Part shown: positions 1-11,933 of the stretch, in pieces
Layout: every line of letters starts with the position of its first letter
How positions within the stretch are numbered: the first letter of the stretch is position 1
Assembly (NCBI GenBank): GCA_030765045.1
Contig: CM060972.1
Span: 54,036,471 to 54,100,470 of the forward strand
Reading direction: 5' to 3'
Origin: Tenodera sinensis
Taxonomy: Eukaryota > Arthropoda > Insecta > Mantodea > Mantidae
DNA length: 64,000 nucleotides
Position numbers and translations under genes: made by a program
Notes under the pieces: generated by a model
The model's database searches: none
The model's input: the letters and a program-made list of their open reading frames with translations, nothing else
What the model was told of the DNA's origin: nothing

Positions 1-47
1 TTTGTTGAGGCTGTTGTTTCTGACCCCGGGATAAGAAGGGATGAAAA

Positions 48-430
48 GAGAGCGCTCTAAGCGCCTGTTGGTACCCGAGTGAGTAGTGGGAGCCAGTGTG
101 AGGATCCTTGATGTGTGCTGCAGATTCATTTCGATAGCAGGGTTTGCCAAGCAGCCACCAGACAAGCGACTACAACTCCACCCATCCGTGGAGAACAGCA
201 GTCACAGTTCGCAAAGTCCCCCACACAGCAGCGTTAAACTCACCCATCGTCAACACTTTCGGCCTTGAAAGGTTGGAATGAAAGTGAAATGAAAGGGAGG
301 GATGGGAAATTTGGGGGATGTACTTGTCCTTACCAGCATTTGCCTGGCTCATGTGCCAGGAAGATTAGCAGCGGGAATCGAACCTACGACCTCCCAAAAG
401 CGAGTCTCACACGTTACCGTAGAAGCAGTA
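48..430 (-). repeat. tRNA-derived SINE, family alpha
   Basis: Read on the minus strand, the head carries a Pol III B-box-like GGTTCGATTCCC (plus-strand complement at 373-384), preceded by an ACGGTAACGTGT segment at the A-box position. The body (CCATCCCTCCCTTTCATTTC, then a GATGGGYGAGTTWRCGCTGC segment) matches the plus-strand copy at 35930-36365 along its whole length, which fixes this as an interspersed family. The 3' end lies near the AGAGCGCTCT at about 48-58, a motif also found at the end of the other copy. Short frames across it are not protein genes. Confidence 0.75.
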
Positions 431-611
431 GTAATAGTAGTAGAACAACATGACCAATAGCAGTAGTATTATTTCACTTGGTATATTTATTCTCTGCAAA
501 ATAGAATCCACTATACGAACTGTTATACATCCTAATAGTTTCTAAATGAGGTCAGGTGAGCATAGAAGTATACTCAAGCCCATTGTTTTTATACATGCAC
601 ACTTTACAAAC

Positions 612-619
612 ACGTGTGT

Positions 620-699
<80 letters not shown>

Positions 700-1393
700 G
701 TCTGTGGGCAGCATAACTCAAAAACGAAAAGTCGGTTAAATACCAAAGTTGGTATTTAAGTTTAATGTCTTTTAAGGACACGAAAGTTTTGAAGAAAATT
801 CTTTTACCCTAAACTTTTATGAAAATTTTGATTTTATGGAAAATGGCTCAACGATTTTGAATAAAATGCCATATGTTTAAGATATTTTTATGACAAATGA
901 AATGTATATTTTGAATTTTCTGGCTATAGTCCATGTAATCCTGTTTACTCTTGATGACGTTTGCACAACTGGTAAACCGTAAGAAATAGACCAAATCTTA
1001 CTGTACAAAAATGTAGAGCTCGCTAAAACACACAACTTATGTCCATTTTTTTTTTTATTTTTTTTTTTTTATGTAAGTGAACCACATTGGATATATGCCT
1101 TGTTATTTCTGTGAGTTTTGGAAAACTTAGAACTTTCTCCAAATGGAACATCGTTATTCATTTTTTGATATGTTAGCCGTGCAAAGAGAACGGAATTTGG
1201 AAGCTTTAAAAGATTTGACTATTGCGCAAAGCCTACTGTATTCCCAATTTCCCTTGCACCTACAAGAAAATACCCAATGAGATAATTTCTGCAAATGTTT
1301 ATCTCAACTAACACGAAGAAGATACAGTAATAAGAGTTTGTAAGAATGGTTAGTACAAGAGTAGAGAAAGTCATGTGAGTGCAACACATCAGA
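612..1393 (-). mobile_element. Hel-CA (Helentron-like) copy, 3' end missing
   Basis: The copy runs from the dinucleotide slot to a complete 5' terminus. On the plus strand that terminus reads AGTAGAGAAAGTCATGTGAG and ends in CAACACATCAGA before a T run. The 3' hairpin half beyond the microsatellite is absent, so the copy begins at the (TG)n tract. The body lines up with the copy at 4787-5640, with small indels and an extra T run near 1048-1070. Confidence 0.85.
614..697. repeat. (TG)n microsatellite in the Hel-CA slot
   Basis: About 42 TG units with one TA interruption. It is followed by TTAGTCTGTGGGCAGCATAACTC, the border sequence seen beside the slot in other Hel-CA copies. Open frames of Thr-His or Cys-Val here are artefacts of the dinucleotide tract. 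Confidence 0.97.
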
Positions 1394-2010
1394 TTTTCTT
1401 TCCAAATAAGCTAAATATGTGTAGACCTCTTCTACCGCAGTCATTAGTTGTTTTATTTCATTCGTTAATAGAACAAGCAGGCGATTTTAGTCAGAACTTG
1501 TTAAACAATAAGAACATAGGAATAGAACTCTGAAAAGCATAAAGGTGAACTTCAATTAACCAATCCTTGTTTTCACAATGGTATACAGAAGCGAAACTGA
1601 ATTCAAGAGAGGAACGGCAGAAATTCATGGCGTGTGTAGGTTAAAGTTGGAAAGGTAGAATAAGAGTGAAGATTATTCATTATCACAGCTGATATTTGAA
1701 TTTTGAATCGTGGACTTTCCGCGCCGCTGCTCTAAGCCACTCAGATACCATGGTAACATCTGAATTATTTGGGGAATTAAATGTCGTACCGGAATGCTCC
1801 ATTATACATTTACCTGGTATCAGTGTTTTAGTAAGAAAGATTGCTAAATCTGAACGCTTTCTTCTATTTGATGGATCATTCGTGCTTCCTAGCCAAGAAG
1901 GGTAGTATGTTCTATAAAGGTGGCGGCATGTTGGCGCCCCTCCCCCTGCTTCACTGCGCCTTATAGGGTTGGAGGTAGAGGACGCAGCGGCGGGTGATCT
2001 GGGCTGAATG
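1394..2010. other. unannotated spacer
   Basis: I recognise nothing here. A 69-codon plus-strand frame at 1696-1905 has no family resemblance. The segment 1915-2000 is noticeably GC-rich compared with its surroundings. Confidence 0.4.
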
Positions 2011-2104
2011 AATTTTTTTGAAAACCTTAGTGTTGTGCCTTAGAAGGTGCTGCACTTAAATACCAAATTAGACATTTAAGCGATTTTGTGTTATACTGCT
2101 CACA

Positions 2105-2177
<73 letters not shown>

Positions 2178-2287
2178 TTTCCTAAAAATGCTTTTTCTGT
2201 ACTCAGTTTCAAAACATATATTCCAAGTGAAATTGAATTTTTGGAAGGAATAAAATGCCTCTACTAATTATACGTAGTAGGGAAAGT
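2011..2287 (+). mobile_element. Hel-CA 3' fragment with (CA)n
   Basis: This is the 3' third of the family only. It has a diverged counterpart of the CTTCGTGTCGCATCCTTG border, then TTAAATACCAA, a (CA)n slot at 2101-2176, TTTTTCTAAAAATGC-like sequence, and the 3' end CTACTAATTATACGTAGTAG followed by GGAAAGTAAA. The terminal stem CTAC/GTAG is intact. The AGTAGAGAAAGT motif has one change (AGTAGGGAAAGT). Confidence 0.8.
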
Positions 2288-2707
2288 AAAAATGTGTTCC
2301 CTTAGGTTTCCAGTGATGGTTAAGATGTCCGCGCTTATTACATTTTTCGTTTCAAGTGACAGATCTTGAAATCACGTGGTAACGAAGTGTTGCAGCATTA
2401 ATTATTCACAGCAATTCTTTGTTTTTACTCGGAATCATATGTCTATGTTATGCATCAGACGTTTTCAGCCATCGTCCTCGTCTTACGTGGAGCAAAGCCT
2501 CCAGGGTTCTCTGCCTGATTGCAGAAATTGATCTGACCATCTTTTGTTGAAGTTTCTAAGGGCTGCCTCCTTTGCCAGATGCTTAATGCCTTTTGTCACC
2601 GCCTCTCTTTCTTCGACTACATCTTTATCTTGCATTTTATTCATCATTGTCATTTTCATGATCATCAGCAGCAGCAGCAGCGGCATCATCGTCGTCATCT
2701 CTCCATT
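2288..2707. other. unannotated spacer
   Basis: Non-repetitive except for a short CAGCAGCAGCAGCGGCATCATC-type trinucleotide stretch at 2665-2695. No gene is recognised. The frames on the two strands overlap each other and look accidental. Confidence 0.4.
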
Positions 2708-2878
2708 ACCATCACTAGGGCTCGGAAGTTCATGCCCTAAAAAACACTGAAATATGCATGCAAATGTGCTCTTAAAAACCTGAAAATATGCCAAGAAATA
2801 TGCACTATTTAATTAAAACAATTAATGTCCCTTTGCAGTAGACAAGACGAGTTAGTATAAATAATAAATAAAGTTACC

Positions 2879-3630
2879 TTATTCTTTAGAGGTAGAAGCA
2901 GAAGTAGTCCCGCTGCTAGTATTAACTGCTAAATTGCAGTTCACAACCAACACTTTGCACAAATTTTCAACTGTAAAACATCGTCTGTTATCTCGCAAAA
3001 CACTTTTGTAACGTGAAAAACTTCTTTCCACGTCATAGGATGTTATCGGGGCATATTTAAATGATGTTAACTGCTTCACAGAGAGAGTCAAGTCTCTTGG
3101 TGTGACAGATGGTTTTCTTTTGAGGATGTCTCGAATACCGCACATCTGTTTATAACCAGAATTTTTTGAAATTACATAATTCACTTTCTCTTTCACTTTT
3201 TGTCCTATGCTACCAGGAACCGAACTTAGATCACATATTGTTTTTTTCAAAGACAGTAAGTGATTCATGCAAAGGAGATCCTACAGCTTCCAATGCCGTT
3301 ATGGCTGTTGGTAAGAAAGAAAGATGGGCAGATATGAAACTAAGATCCTCTTTTAACCCAGTGCCTGACAGAATATTTTGCACAGTTTCTATTGATGAAG
3401 CATCTTTCGAGTCCAATGAATTAATAAACTCTTCGACTATTTCTATGTGCTCAGCATGTTCCCCATGTTCCCCATCGATTAACACCGGTGCAGGAAGAAG
3501 TCAGATATTAGGTGCTGTTGATCTAAACAACTTAACTCTTTTAGGAGATTTAACAAAATTTATTCGTACTGGACACAAATCTATCTACCAATGGGAAAGA
3601 ACCATTGTCTCAGAAATGCTACCAATATGA
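2879..3630 (-). pseudogene. hAT transposase C-terminal part, broken
   Basis: The minus-strand frame 3268-2879 ends with YAPITSYDVERSFSRYK and a following DNRR...ENL segment. This is the hAT C-terminal dimerisation signature, of the type also domesticated in CGG-repeat-binding proteins. The upstream piece (3485-3231, with NSLDSKDASSI and FLPTAITALEA) belongs to the same protein but lies in another frame, so there is a frameshift within 3231-3268. Further upstream, a KRVKLFRSTAPNI segment is cut by in-frame stops. The DDE catalytic core and the zinc finger are absent. The longer plus-strand frame over 3166-3630 is antisense to this. Confidence 0.8.
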
Positions 3631-3845
3631 AAAATATTATACAGATGAAAAAAAAACAAAAAAAAAAAAAAACATAAAAATCATTAAAATATGCAATATA
3701 GGGGCAATAATATTGAAATCTTCGTGAATTGCATCATCATGTGCAGTACTGCCAACATGAAACATATTATCCAGATAGAAAAAAGTAATAAAAAGTCATA
3801 AAAATCATTAAAATATGCAATATAGGGGCTATAGTATTGAAATAA
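3600..3845. repeat. internal ~125-bp duplication in the hAT element
   Basis: The segment containing TCATTAAAATATGCAATATA followed by GGGGC occurs at about 3680 and again at about 3805, each preceded by an ATGAAAMATATTAT-CAGAT block and an A-rich stretch. The two units are imperfect and lie within the transposon, 5' of the transposase remnant. Confidence 0.7.
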
Positions 3846-3992
3846 TATGCATTTATCAAAATCAAGAAAATATGCAGTTATATGCACCATAAAATCATGT
3901 CCAAATAACTGAAAATTCCGTAATTCGTGCACAGAATGTAACCCCTATGAAAAAACATGCAAATGCATGAACTTCCTAGCCCTAACCACCAC

Positions 3993-4786
3993 CGTCTCTA
4001 CCACTAGCCCTGTGGTACACCACAGCTGTCACTTGTGCGCCGTTTTCACAGAATTTAATAAAGCTGTAGCTGATGCACATTGTTTCTAAATAAATCAGCA
4101 GAAAGATTGGTAAGAAATATTTATTTTAATATTCTCATCATATACTAGATATGAGCGGTTAAAAATTAAGTGCGCCCTCTTTTCCAACTCTCCTCATACA
4201 GGTATCTCAAAAGGAGTGTACGAAATCAGTTTAACAAATTAGAGAAATACCTATGTGTTTGGAAAGTAAGTGAGCTCTCTGTAAATAAAGACTTTGTATG
4301 AGGGCCCGTTGGTGATCCACTCATTCTAGAAGGTGCTCCTTATATACGCACCATCGTCTAGTTGTGTGTAGCTTTAGTGGTCAATATTGCCACGGCCTTC
4401 TTATGTGTAAACATTCTTACACTTGATTTGTTTATACCAACTTTTAGAAAAATAATGCCATTGTAGTTACTGTTTCTCACTAAATTTATTTAGCTTTCTT
4501 TCACTTTATTTGTCTCGAATGGAGTCCTCAAGCAATTGAACAATGCGTCATCAATTCCTGAAAAGAAGCACGACCCATCTGCAGTATTATTTGTATATAT
4601 CTGTCACTGATCGATCTAAAGTAATTGGATGTGAACTTTAGACTGAAGAGAATAACTTCCGCACATCTTGCAGTAATCTAGCATGGTAGAAGCTTCCTGC
4701 ATACAGTATCTTGCAAACCCCTAAATCACTAAGTTACGCTACTTTCTCTTGCATTGTGAGTTTTGTTCATACTTAACGACATTTTT
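3993..4786. other. unannotated spacer
   Basis: AT-rich sequence with no recognised gene, repeat or RNA. It lies between the hAT element and a complete Hel-CA copy. Confidence 0.4.
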
Positions 4787-5640
4787 ACTTTCTCTACTGG
4801 TAAGTAGGGGAAGTATTGTATTCCACCCAAAAATACGATGTCGAGATTTCACCGGAAATATATGTTTTGAGACCTCTGAATCAAAAAAAAAGAAAGCATT
4901 CTTAGAAAAAGGTCCGTGTGTGTGTCAGTGTGTCAGTCTGTGGACAGCATAACTCACAAACGAAAAGTCCGTTAAAAACCAAAGTTGGCACTTAAGTTTA
5001 ATGTCCTTCAAGGATGCGACACGAAGATTTTAAAGAAAATAGCCCCACCCTAAACTACCCTTTAGAAGGAACATTTTTAGAAAATTTTGATTTTCTTGAA
5101 AATGGCTCTGCCGATTTTGATTAAAATGTCATATGTTTCAGATATTTTTATGGAAAATGAAATGTATATCTTGAATTTTCAGGCTATAGCCCCTGTAGTC
5201 GTATTTACTCTGGAAGACTTTTGCATAACTGGTAAACCGTTAGAGGTAGACCAAATCATACTATACACAAAATGTAGATCTTGCTAAAGTACACAATTTA
5301 TGTCCAAATAAATTTTCTTGTAAGGTGAACCATTTCGGAGATATTCTTTGTTATGTATGTGAGTTTTGGAAAACTTCAAACTTTCGTGAAGTGGATCATC
5401 GTTGTTCATTTTTATATGTTAAGCGTGCAAAGACAACGGAATCTCAACGCTTTAAAACATTTGACTATCGCACAAAGCCTACTGTATTCTAATATTCCCC
5501 TCACACCTACAAGGAAATAAGCAATAAGATAATTTCTGCAAATGTTTATCTTAACTAACACGAAGAAGATATAGGAATAAGAGTTTGTAAGAATGGTTAG
5601 TACAAGAGTAGAGAAAGTCATGTGAGTGCAATTCGTCAGA
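4787..5640 (-). mobile_element. Hel-CA full-length copy
   Basis: Both ends are present. On the plus strand it starts ACTTTCTCTACTGGTAAGTAG (4787, the 3' hairpin end) and finishes AGTAGAGAAAGT (5607-5618) followed by CATGTGAGTGCAATTCGTCAGA. The dinucleotide slot holds only GTGTGTGTGTCAGTGTGTCAG, so this copy shows that the element does not need a long microsatellite. A 69-codon minus-strand frame at 5412-5621 recurs at the same position in other copies. Confidence 0.9.
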
Positions 5641-5687
5641 TTTTTTGTCGGTAGTTTCGGTAAAGCACATAATAGTATATATTATAA

Positions 5688-6330
5688 TGGTAGCAATTGA
5701 GACGCGAGTATATATTAGGAAACGAACGAAGCGTCTTAGTTACCATTATAGTTAAGTGCCATACGACAATTTATGCTCGACCATATACATAATTTTATAG
5801 TTGAAATATTGTAAAATGTTGTACACTCACTAGGAATAATAACCTACATATGGCATCAGCTGATATTTGGGGTTCTGCGCAGGCGCTAAACGATCGATTC
5901 GTTTGCAGCACGTCACAGCTGCATGATGAAAATGATAACCTTGGAATGCTACACAACATTGAAAAATAGAAGACAAATTGAATATACTGTTTTTCAGATG
6001 AAGCTTTATTTCATGTATAAGTTATTTATTGCACAATTAGTGAAATTAATTTGTGGGACTGTGCTTAGTGCAATGTTCTTGGAAGTTCATGCTGTATTGA
6101 GGTTGCTTTGTATGTTTTGAGTAAGTTGTATCTTCCTTAGGCGTTTTTAGTGTTTTGTGAACTCGCGCTAGTTGCGTTTCGAAAATTAATCATGTTGTGC
6201 TTTGCCATTGCTGCATTGCTCTGATTGGTGGAACACCTGTCCTTTAATGAAAGTTTGAACTTAAGAAGGTCCATTAAAGGATCGCTATCAGACTTATAAT
6301 TAATAAATATGAGTATGGTTGAGCATACAT
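5688..6330. repeat. unclassified repeat X, copy 1
   Basis: Homologous to 22648-23268 over nearly its whole length. Shared segments include CATCAGCTGATATTTGGGGT, CTGCGCAGGCGCTAAA, GGGACTGTGCTTAGTGCAAT and GGTCCATTAAA. It has a 5' hairpin built on ATAATGGTA/TACCATTAT and an inverted pair, ATGCTCGACCATA near 5772 and TATGGTTGAGCAT at its right edge. No coding potential is conserved between the copies. It could be a MITE or the remnant of a larger element. Confidence 0.75.
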
Positions 6331-9300
6331 GATGAAAATTACCGATAGCATTGGTAGCATTGGTAGGGAAACAAACACAATGTAAAATACAACGAATTAA
6401 GAAATTTTAGTGAGAAATTGAAGCCTAATAATCACTAAAAACTGTGATAATGAGTTTGCTCTCTGTGATTAGAATAAAAATTATACTTTTCGGTTGAAAA
6501 TAACATTACTCTATCGGTTCTTCTATCTGAATTTAGTACATATAGAGGAGCTTCCAAACGTTTTTGAAGACTCTAATGTTAAGCGACCCTTTATATACTC
6601 TCTCTCAGTTTCGAGAAGATTCAAAGTTTAGCACTTCCGGTTTCTAGAGGAAGCTAGTAAAATGTGATCAAAAAACGTGAACAACGCGATCTATGTGAGG
6701 TAACGCCCGATGGGTATACAGCACACCTAACATGCAGGTAAAGCAGGTAGACTCGTAACTGACCAACTCTACCAGGAAAACTACCGTAGTCTACACCGCT
6801 GGGACTTTGTGCTGAAAACTTGGGAAATATTTTTTTTTTTTTTTTTTTTTTTTGTGCTGAAAATGTCAAAAATATGTGCCAAAACAATAAAATATTTTTA
6901 AAATCCGAATGGCTGAGCTAATATAAACGTACGTGGTACTCACCAGACATTATTTGTGGAAGGGATTGCCAAGTACTGATGTATAGTACACATGCTCCCT
7001 TAAATGTTCCATCCCGAAAGATCATCACAAAGAATTGACATTAATTTCGAATATTTATTACCACTTTAATGCTGTGTTACTTGTGAACGTAGGTCTACCG
7101 TTATTGCTTTACCAGATGATTCACAACTTTAAGTACCCTTAAATTCCGCAGCATATTCTTGCACACGTTAACTTGCACTAACTTTACACTCTGGGGATGT
7201 TTAATCCACTGTGAAGCCAAAACTTGTAGATATATTAGTTCCCAACATTACAACACAACGAGAAGATCGTATAACTTTGCAGGTTTACAAATGAATAACT
7301 GACTATACAGTTTATTGGACACCTACAAGTATAAGTTTACTCGTATAGACTAGCAGACTGCGAACCGATAGCAAACACCTAATCAAGCACATGGCAGTGG
7401 AGGAATTTTTATTTTGCGGGCTCATGTAGCTTGAGAAAGCAGGATGTTTATATTTTCTTTCAACTGAAGTAATGCTTTAGCTGACATCAGTTATTCCAAT
7501 AATGAACAACATTTGCGACATCTGGCCATGTAATTGGACATTAAAGAAGATGGATGGTGACTTGTTAAAAATAAGTTTCTGCTGCTTTTATGTAACTTCG
7601 TTTGTGCGATTTTTTTTGTAATTTATGTGAATATTTGAAAATATTACACTACACATCAGAAAATGTGTTTTTATGCGTAATCTTAAAATATTTGCTCCAG
7701 TGTGAATATCCAGAATATTAAATTCAGTTTTAAGTTCGTAATAGGACGCAAGCGATATATTTATTTACCTAAAAATCCGAACCCTACAGATGATAGTCTA
7801 CGGCAACCTACAGTAGTTTTACAACTCTATCTGTAAGCGATAAAAGACTACATTTTCATGTTTACTGAGGACGTTAACGTGCCTGCAGGATTCCAGTGGA
7901 AGAGAGGTTATATGGTTAACAAGGGGGAATCAATCTGATAGTGTCTAATGAACACATTCTCCTACAGGTAACATTAGGTAGCCATGTTGTCTGCTATAAA
8001 TTCCCTAGTGCGAGGCCCACATTTCATCGTTCACTCCATGTTGGATGCACTGAAAAAAAAAAAAAAATTAGTTCCCGTTTTAATTTCTGAGGGAGCACCA
8101 GGTATATTTGTGGCCTGAATATTAACTTTCCCCCGCGCCCCTTTGTTCAACGTGCGGCCGAGTGACTGACGTCATAACAGCGTCGAGATGACGCAGAGCT
8201 CCCCTCCCTATAACCTCTCTGCTGGAGCGAGCTGAAAGCCAATACAACAAATTCTCTCTAGCGATGTTCAGCTTCGTATCTACCTATGGTAACTTATGTG
8301 TTCACGTTTCTGTTGTTTATAAATTACCCTATTAATATACCTGTGTCTCGTATGTTCAATATTATAGCATTTCACTGCATCTTTTTTTCTAAATCAGTCC
8401 GGTCTTTCTCTGTTGTTGATATTTGGGGTTGATACTAACATTGCAGTACATAACCTAAACGAGCATGATGATTCTGCATACAAATGTTCCTCAAACCTAG
8501 TCATTGCTTGGCAGTGAAATGTTTTACATTCCGCCATTTTTACAGGTCTAGCGCAGGCTTTTGTATGCCATGTGCGCTACATTTAAACGCCCCTTTTATC
8601 CGCAGTATTTGAACAAAATATGGGCCAAAAAGATTTCAAAACGAACAAATTAGCGGAAAGAAAGATTAAGTTATAAATATACGAGGAAAGAGGCACTAGA
8701 GAAAAGAGGCAAAGTAGATATTTAGGCTAAATAAAATCTGAACATGATGCATGGTATATAAAAATTGGTTTTTCTCGATATTACATTTTTAAACACTATT
8801 TGCATTAAATTTTGTGCTATGCTCCTAGGATTTTCCTAGCATGTACTCTATTTATGTGCCTTCATCTTCAGTCTATGGTTTCAAAATCTGGACATTTGTT
8901 TAGCTTTAAAAAAGTTAAAAACATTTTCAATGTCTATCAAAGCAAAGAAATTAATTACTTTAAAAGTAATTAATGTTTCTTGCTGCCAGAGATTGATGGT
9001 GTTTGTTGGACAATTGGAGTTTATAGAAGAGTAAAACAGTTGTTATGTTTTAGTTTTTGATGCGCACGGAGCCTTTTAATATTAAGGTATTTTCGCATTG
9101 TGAATGAATTGAATAATTCATTTCTCAAAACTATAAAACATATTGTGCTGGAACTTTAACATAAACACCTTTAATTGTGAAAAGTATTGATTTCATAGCT
9201 ATAAAAATATAGAAAATTGAAGTCCCGGAGTCCCTTAACCTATACGAGCACATAATAAACTGAGATGGCACATCGGCTATTGTGAAAATAATTCGTCATT

Positions 9301-9746
9301 TATGCGTATATGGACATGTTTATGTTTGAAATGCTATTTTAAAAATGTTTGTCTCTCTGATCCAACCGCTTTAAGGGCACATCGTAGTTAAACACTGATC
9401 CACACATGAAAAATATGTCAGCATTGTAAAGTAAACATTGCCTACATTATTATAGCTACAAATTATAATCATAATCTTTGCATCACACACTGTACAATAC
9501 TTGGACTTCAAGACATGTGAAAATCAAGTTTATGGGTCAAAAGCAAGGCATGTAAATTAATACACAGACAAAATTATTCCCGTATGCTGATGTTTACTTA
9601 GGTGCACTTATTTGAAGAACACTCCGTTCTAATGAGTTTAAACTTATGATGAACCCATAAAGCAGTATTTCTTAAAATACGACTGGATTGGTTTTTAAAA
9701 TTCTAATTTTATAGTGAAAATTTCTGTTTATATATAATTTAAAACA
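6331..9746. other. long featureless AT-rich spacer
   Basis: About 3.4 kb without recognised genes or family repeats. It contains a T run at about 6831-6854, an A run at 8051-8066 and a short CpG-richer stretch at 8130-8240 with TGACGTCA. No frame longer than about 77 codons resembles a known family. Confidence 0.4.
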
Positions 9747-10305
9747 TCTGATTTGTTGCACTCACATGCCTTTCTCTACTCTTGTACTAACCAATCTTAC
9801 AAACTCTTATTCCTATATCTTCTTCGTGTTAGTTAAGATAAATATTTGTACAAATTATCTTATTGCTTATTTCCTTGTAGGTGAAAGGGGAATATTAGAA
9901 TACAGTAGGCTTTGTGCGATAGTCAAATCTTTTAAAGCTTTGAGATTCCGTTCTCTTTGCACACTTAACATATAAAAAATGAACAACATGTTCCATTTCA
10001 CGAAAGTTTCAAGTTTTCCGAAACTCACACACATAACAAGGAATATCTCCGAAATGGTTCACTCTACAAGAAAATTTATCCGGACATATATTGTGTATTT
10101 TAGCAAGATCTACATTTTGTGTATAGTATGATTTGGTCTATCTCTAACAGTTTGCCAGTTATGCAGAAGTCATCCAGAGTAAATATGACTACAGGAGCTA
10201 TAGCCAGAAAATTTAAGATCAACATTTCATTTGTCATAAAAATATCTGAAACATATGACACTTTAATCAAAATCGTTAGAGCAATTTTCAAGAAAATAAA
10301 AATTT
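9747..10305 (+). mobile_element. Hel-CA 5' half
   Basis: Starts TCTGATTTGTTGCACTCACA and keeps the body to about CAAGAAAATAAAAATTTTCG. It then stops where an IS630/Tc1-type fragment begins at about 10306, so the slot and the 3' hairpin are missing. The 69-codon frame at 9766-9975 is open, as in the copies at 5412-5621, 37683-37907 and 59362-59586. Confidence 0.85.
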
Positions 10306-10650
10306 TCGAACCGTCTACATTACAAACGGGCTTCAAGCTGTGTACCTCCGACGTCATTGAAGAGTTTATATCATGCATATCGCCCAATATGTGCGGTTGT
10401 CTTTGATGATTTTCAATCGCTACGTGGACTCGAGTAATAAGGTCCTCAGCTGACGTTGCAGGAGTGCCATGCGCCATACTGTTGGTGCAACTCCACAGAA
10501 AATAGTCGAGAGGTATCAGATCTGGCGACCATGCTGGCCATAGAACTGGTTCACCTCTTCCAATACATCGATTTGGATATGGGACGTTGAGGTGATTCCG
10601 CACATTTACATCAAAGTGTGCTGGAGCTCATGTGGGCCATTTCAAAAGCT
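10306..10650 (-). pseudogene. IS630/Tc1-type transposase C-terminal fragment
   Basis: The minus-strand translation contains APAHFDVNVRNHL, then GRGEPVLWPAWSPDLIPLDY followed by FLW. This is the region around the second catalytic Asp and the SPDL-PLD-FLW motif of DDE transposases common in insect genomes. An in-frame TGA replaces Gly in the usual QDGAPAHF motif. The helix-turn-helix and the first catalytic Asp are missing. The frame then runs on into Hel-CA sequence, so the 167-codon frame is a chimera of two repeats. Confidence 0.75.
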
Positions 10651-11161
10651 GTGTACCGGCACGTGTCACACTGCTCTTAAAACGTTACTGTACTGGAAAC
10701 TACAGAAGTAACGCAGTACGATGTGCACCAAGGACTCTGTGGAGGAATTTAGCGCATGCGCAGGAATATTATGCTCAGGTCGTTCATCTCAGTACGCAGA
10801 TGTCTAAACGATCCCATACTTTCGCTATTAAGGTCCAAAACAATGTTAACAATTTGTCACAACCGTTCGTTCTCAAACTACGACGCTCTCCAGCGTCCAA
10901 ACAGTGCATTTCCTGACAGGGGTTCCTCTTTGAAAATCAATCAGTTTGCCATGCTGCATGTCGGTGTTTTTTTTTTTTTAAATTCGATGGGGGGGGGGGG
11001 GCACCCAGTAAATATACGACCCGGTGAACCTCCTACCACCTAAAATTGATTTGATTGTAACTCTTCATAAGTGATTATCAATTCTAATCAACCTTTCAAC
11101 TCGAGTTTCGCTGAAACTCATTTTGTGTTTATGTCTAAGCCTGCCCTAATTCTTCGAGTCC
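10651..11161. other. spacer with G and T runs
   Basis: May hold further decayed transposase sequence, but I cannot align it. It contains T11 near 10968 and a run of about 12 G at 10989-11001. Confidence 0.35.
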
Positions 11162-11219
11162 CGCTAAAACAGGGGAAGACAACTTCGGGGCGTGTGATGT
11201 ATTTAAACGAAGAGTCAGC

Positions 11220-11720
11220 TTGTACGTTCGTGTGACGTCAGGCGAGAGCAGTGTATTGCTATGCTGCCTAGATGAGCGGCGCATGTGTTCAGTTCTCCGA
11301 GTTTCACACCAGTTTGAGACCAGGCTTCAAGATGTAGAAACATTGTCAACTACGTTTCAGGTCTTTGCGACCCCGTATTCATTGGATGTTAACAATGTTT
11401 CTAGCAGGTTGCAAATTGAATTGATAAATTTACAGTGCGACGATTTACTGAAGGACAAATATAAACACAAGGAAGACTTGGCTGATTTTTATAAGAACGT
11501 TCCTCTGAGGTTGCATACCCTTGTTGCACGGATATTATGTATGTTTGCTTCTACGTATGTGTGCGAACAATAATTCTTTTCGGTTATGAACCTATCTAAG
11601 TCAAAATCCCGAAGCATATTGTCACAATCTAACATGCAATCTTCGGTTACAAATGTGCCGTACATTACGCCCTAACATTGACAAACTAGTTAAAGAAAAG
11701 CGAAACGACAAATGTTGGAA
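11220..11720 (+). pseudogene. hAT transposase C-terminus (GTF2IRD2/ZBED5-like)
   Basis: The frame contains FQVFATPYSLDV, LQIELINLQCDDLLKDKY, DLADFYKNVPLRLHTL and CMFASTYVCEQ. This order is typical of the end of hAT transposases related to GTF2IRD2 and ZBED5. A TAA at 11571-11573 replaces the residue after CEQ. The same frame then continues FFSVMNLSKSKSRSILSQ, the expected next block, and NIDKLVKEKR follows in another frame. At least one stop and one frameshift are present, so it is not functional. The N-terminal DDE core is missing. Confidence 0.85.
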
Positions 11721-11933
11721 TATCTCCACCTAATTGTACTGTATAGCTCTCCTCTAGCTCAGGCAAAATAGTTATAATTTCTATTCTGTTGGCGTTATAA
11801 CATGACTGTTCACATAAACTAGAACTTATATGACATAAAGCCGAAATGTAATTATTTATAATCTGTGACTATTCCGTAATTGAAACAGTCAGCATTAAGA
11901 TTACGATGTCCCGTATCCCATTTCCTCTTGCCC

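Larger units (their letters stand above)
2716..3984 (-). mobile_element. hAT transposon remnant with TIRs and TSD
   Basis: The terminal inverted repeats are TAGGGCTCGGAAGTTCATGC (2716-2735) and its complement at 3965-3984, matching at 19 of 20 positions. They are flanked by ACCATCAC (2708-2715) and ACCACCAC (3985-3992), an 8-bp target duplication with one difference. Eight-bp duplications and a YAGGG start are hAT hallmarks. The interior carries the last part of a transposase on the minus strand. At about 1.27 kb it is far shorter than an autonomous hAT, so it is an internally deleted, decayed copy. Confidence 0.88.

Noticed and set aside
542..781. Thr-His and Cys-Val repeat frames over CA/TG tracts (also at 2027, 14205-14565, 16781-17018, 21512)
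   Set aside because: They are translations of dinucleotide repeats in all frames, with no other coding signal.
3166..3630. 154-codon plus-strand frame
   Set aside because: It is the antisense of the hAT transposase remnant, which is the recognisable protein.
10100..10603. 167-codon minus-strand frame as a single gene
   Set aside because: It is a run-through of an IS630-type fragment into a Hel-CA copy.
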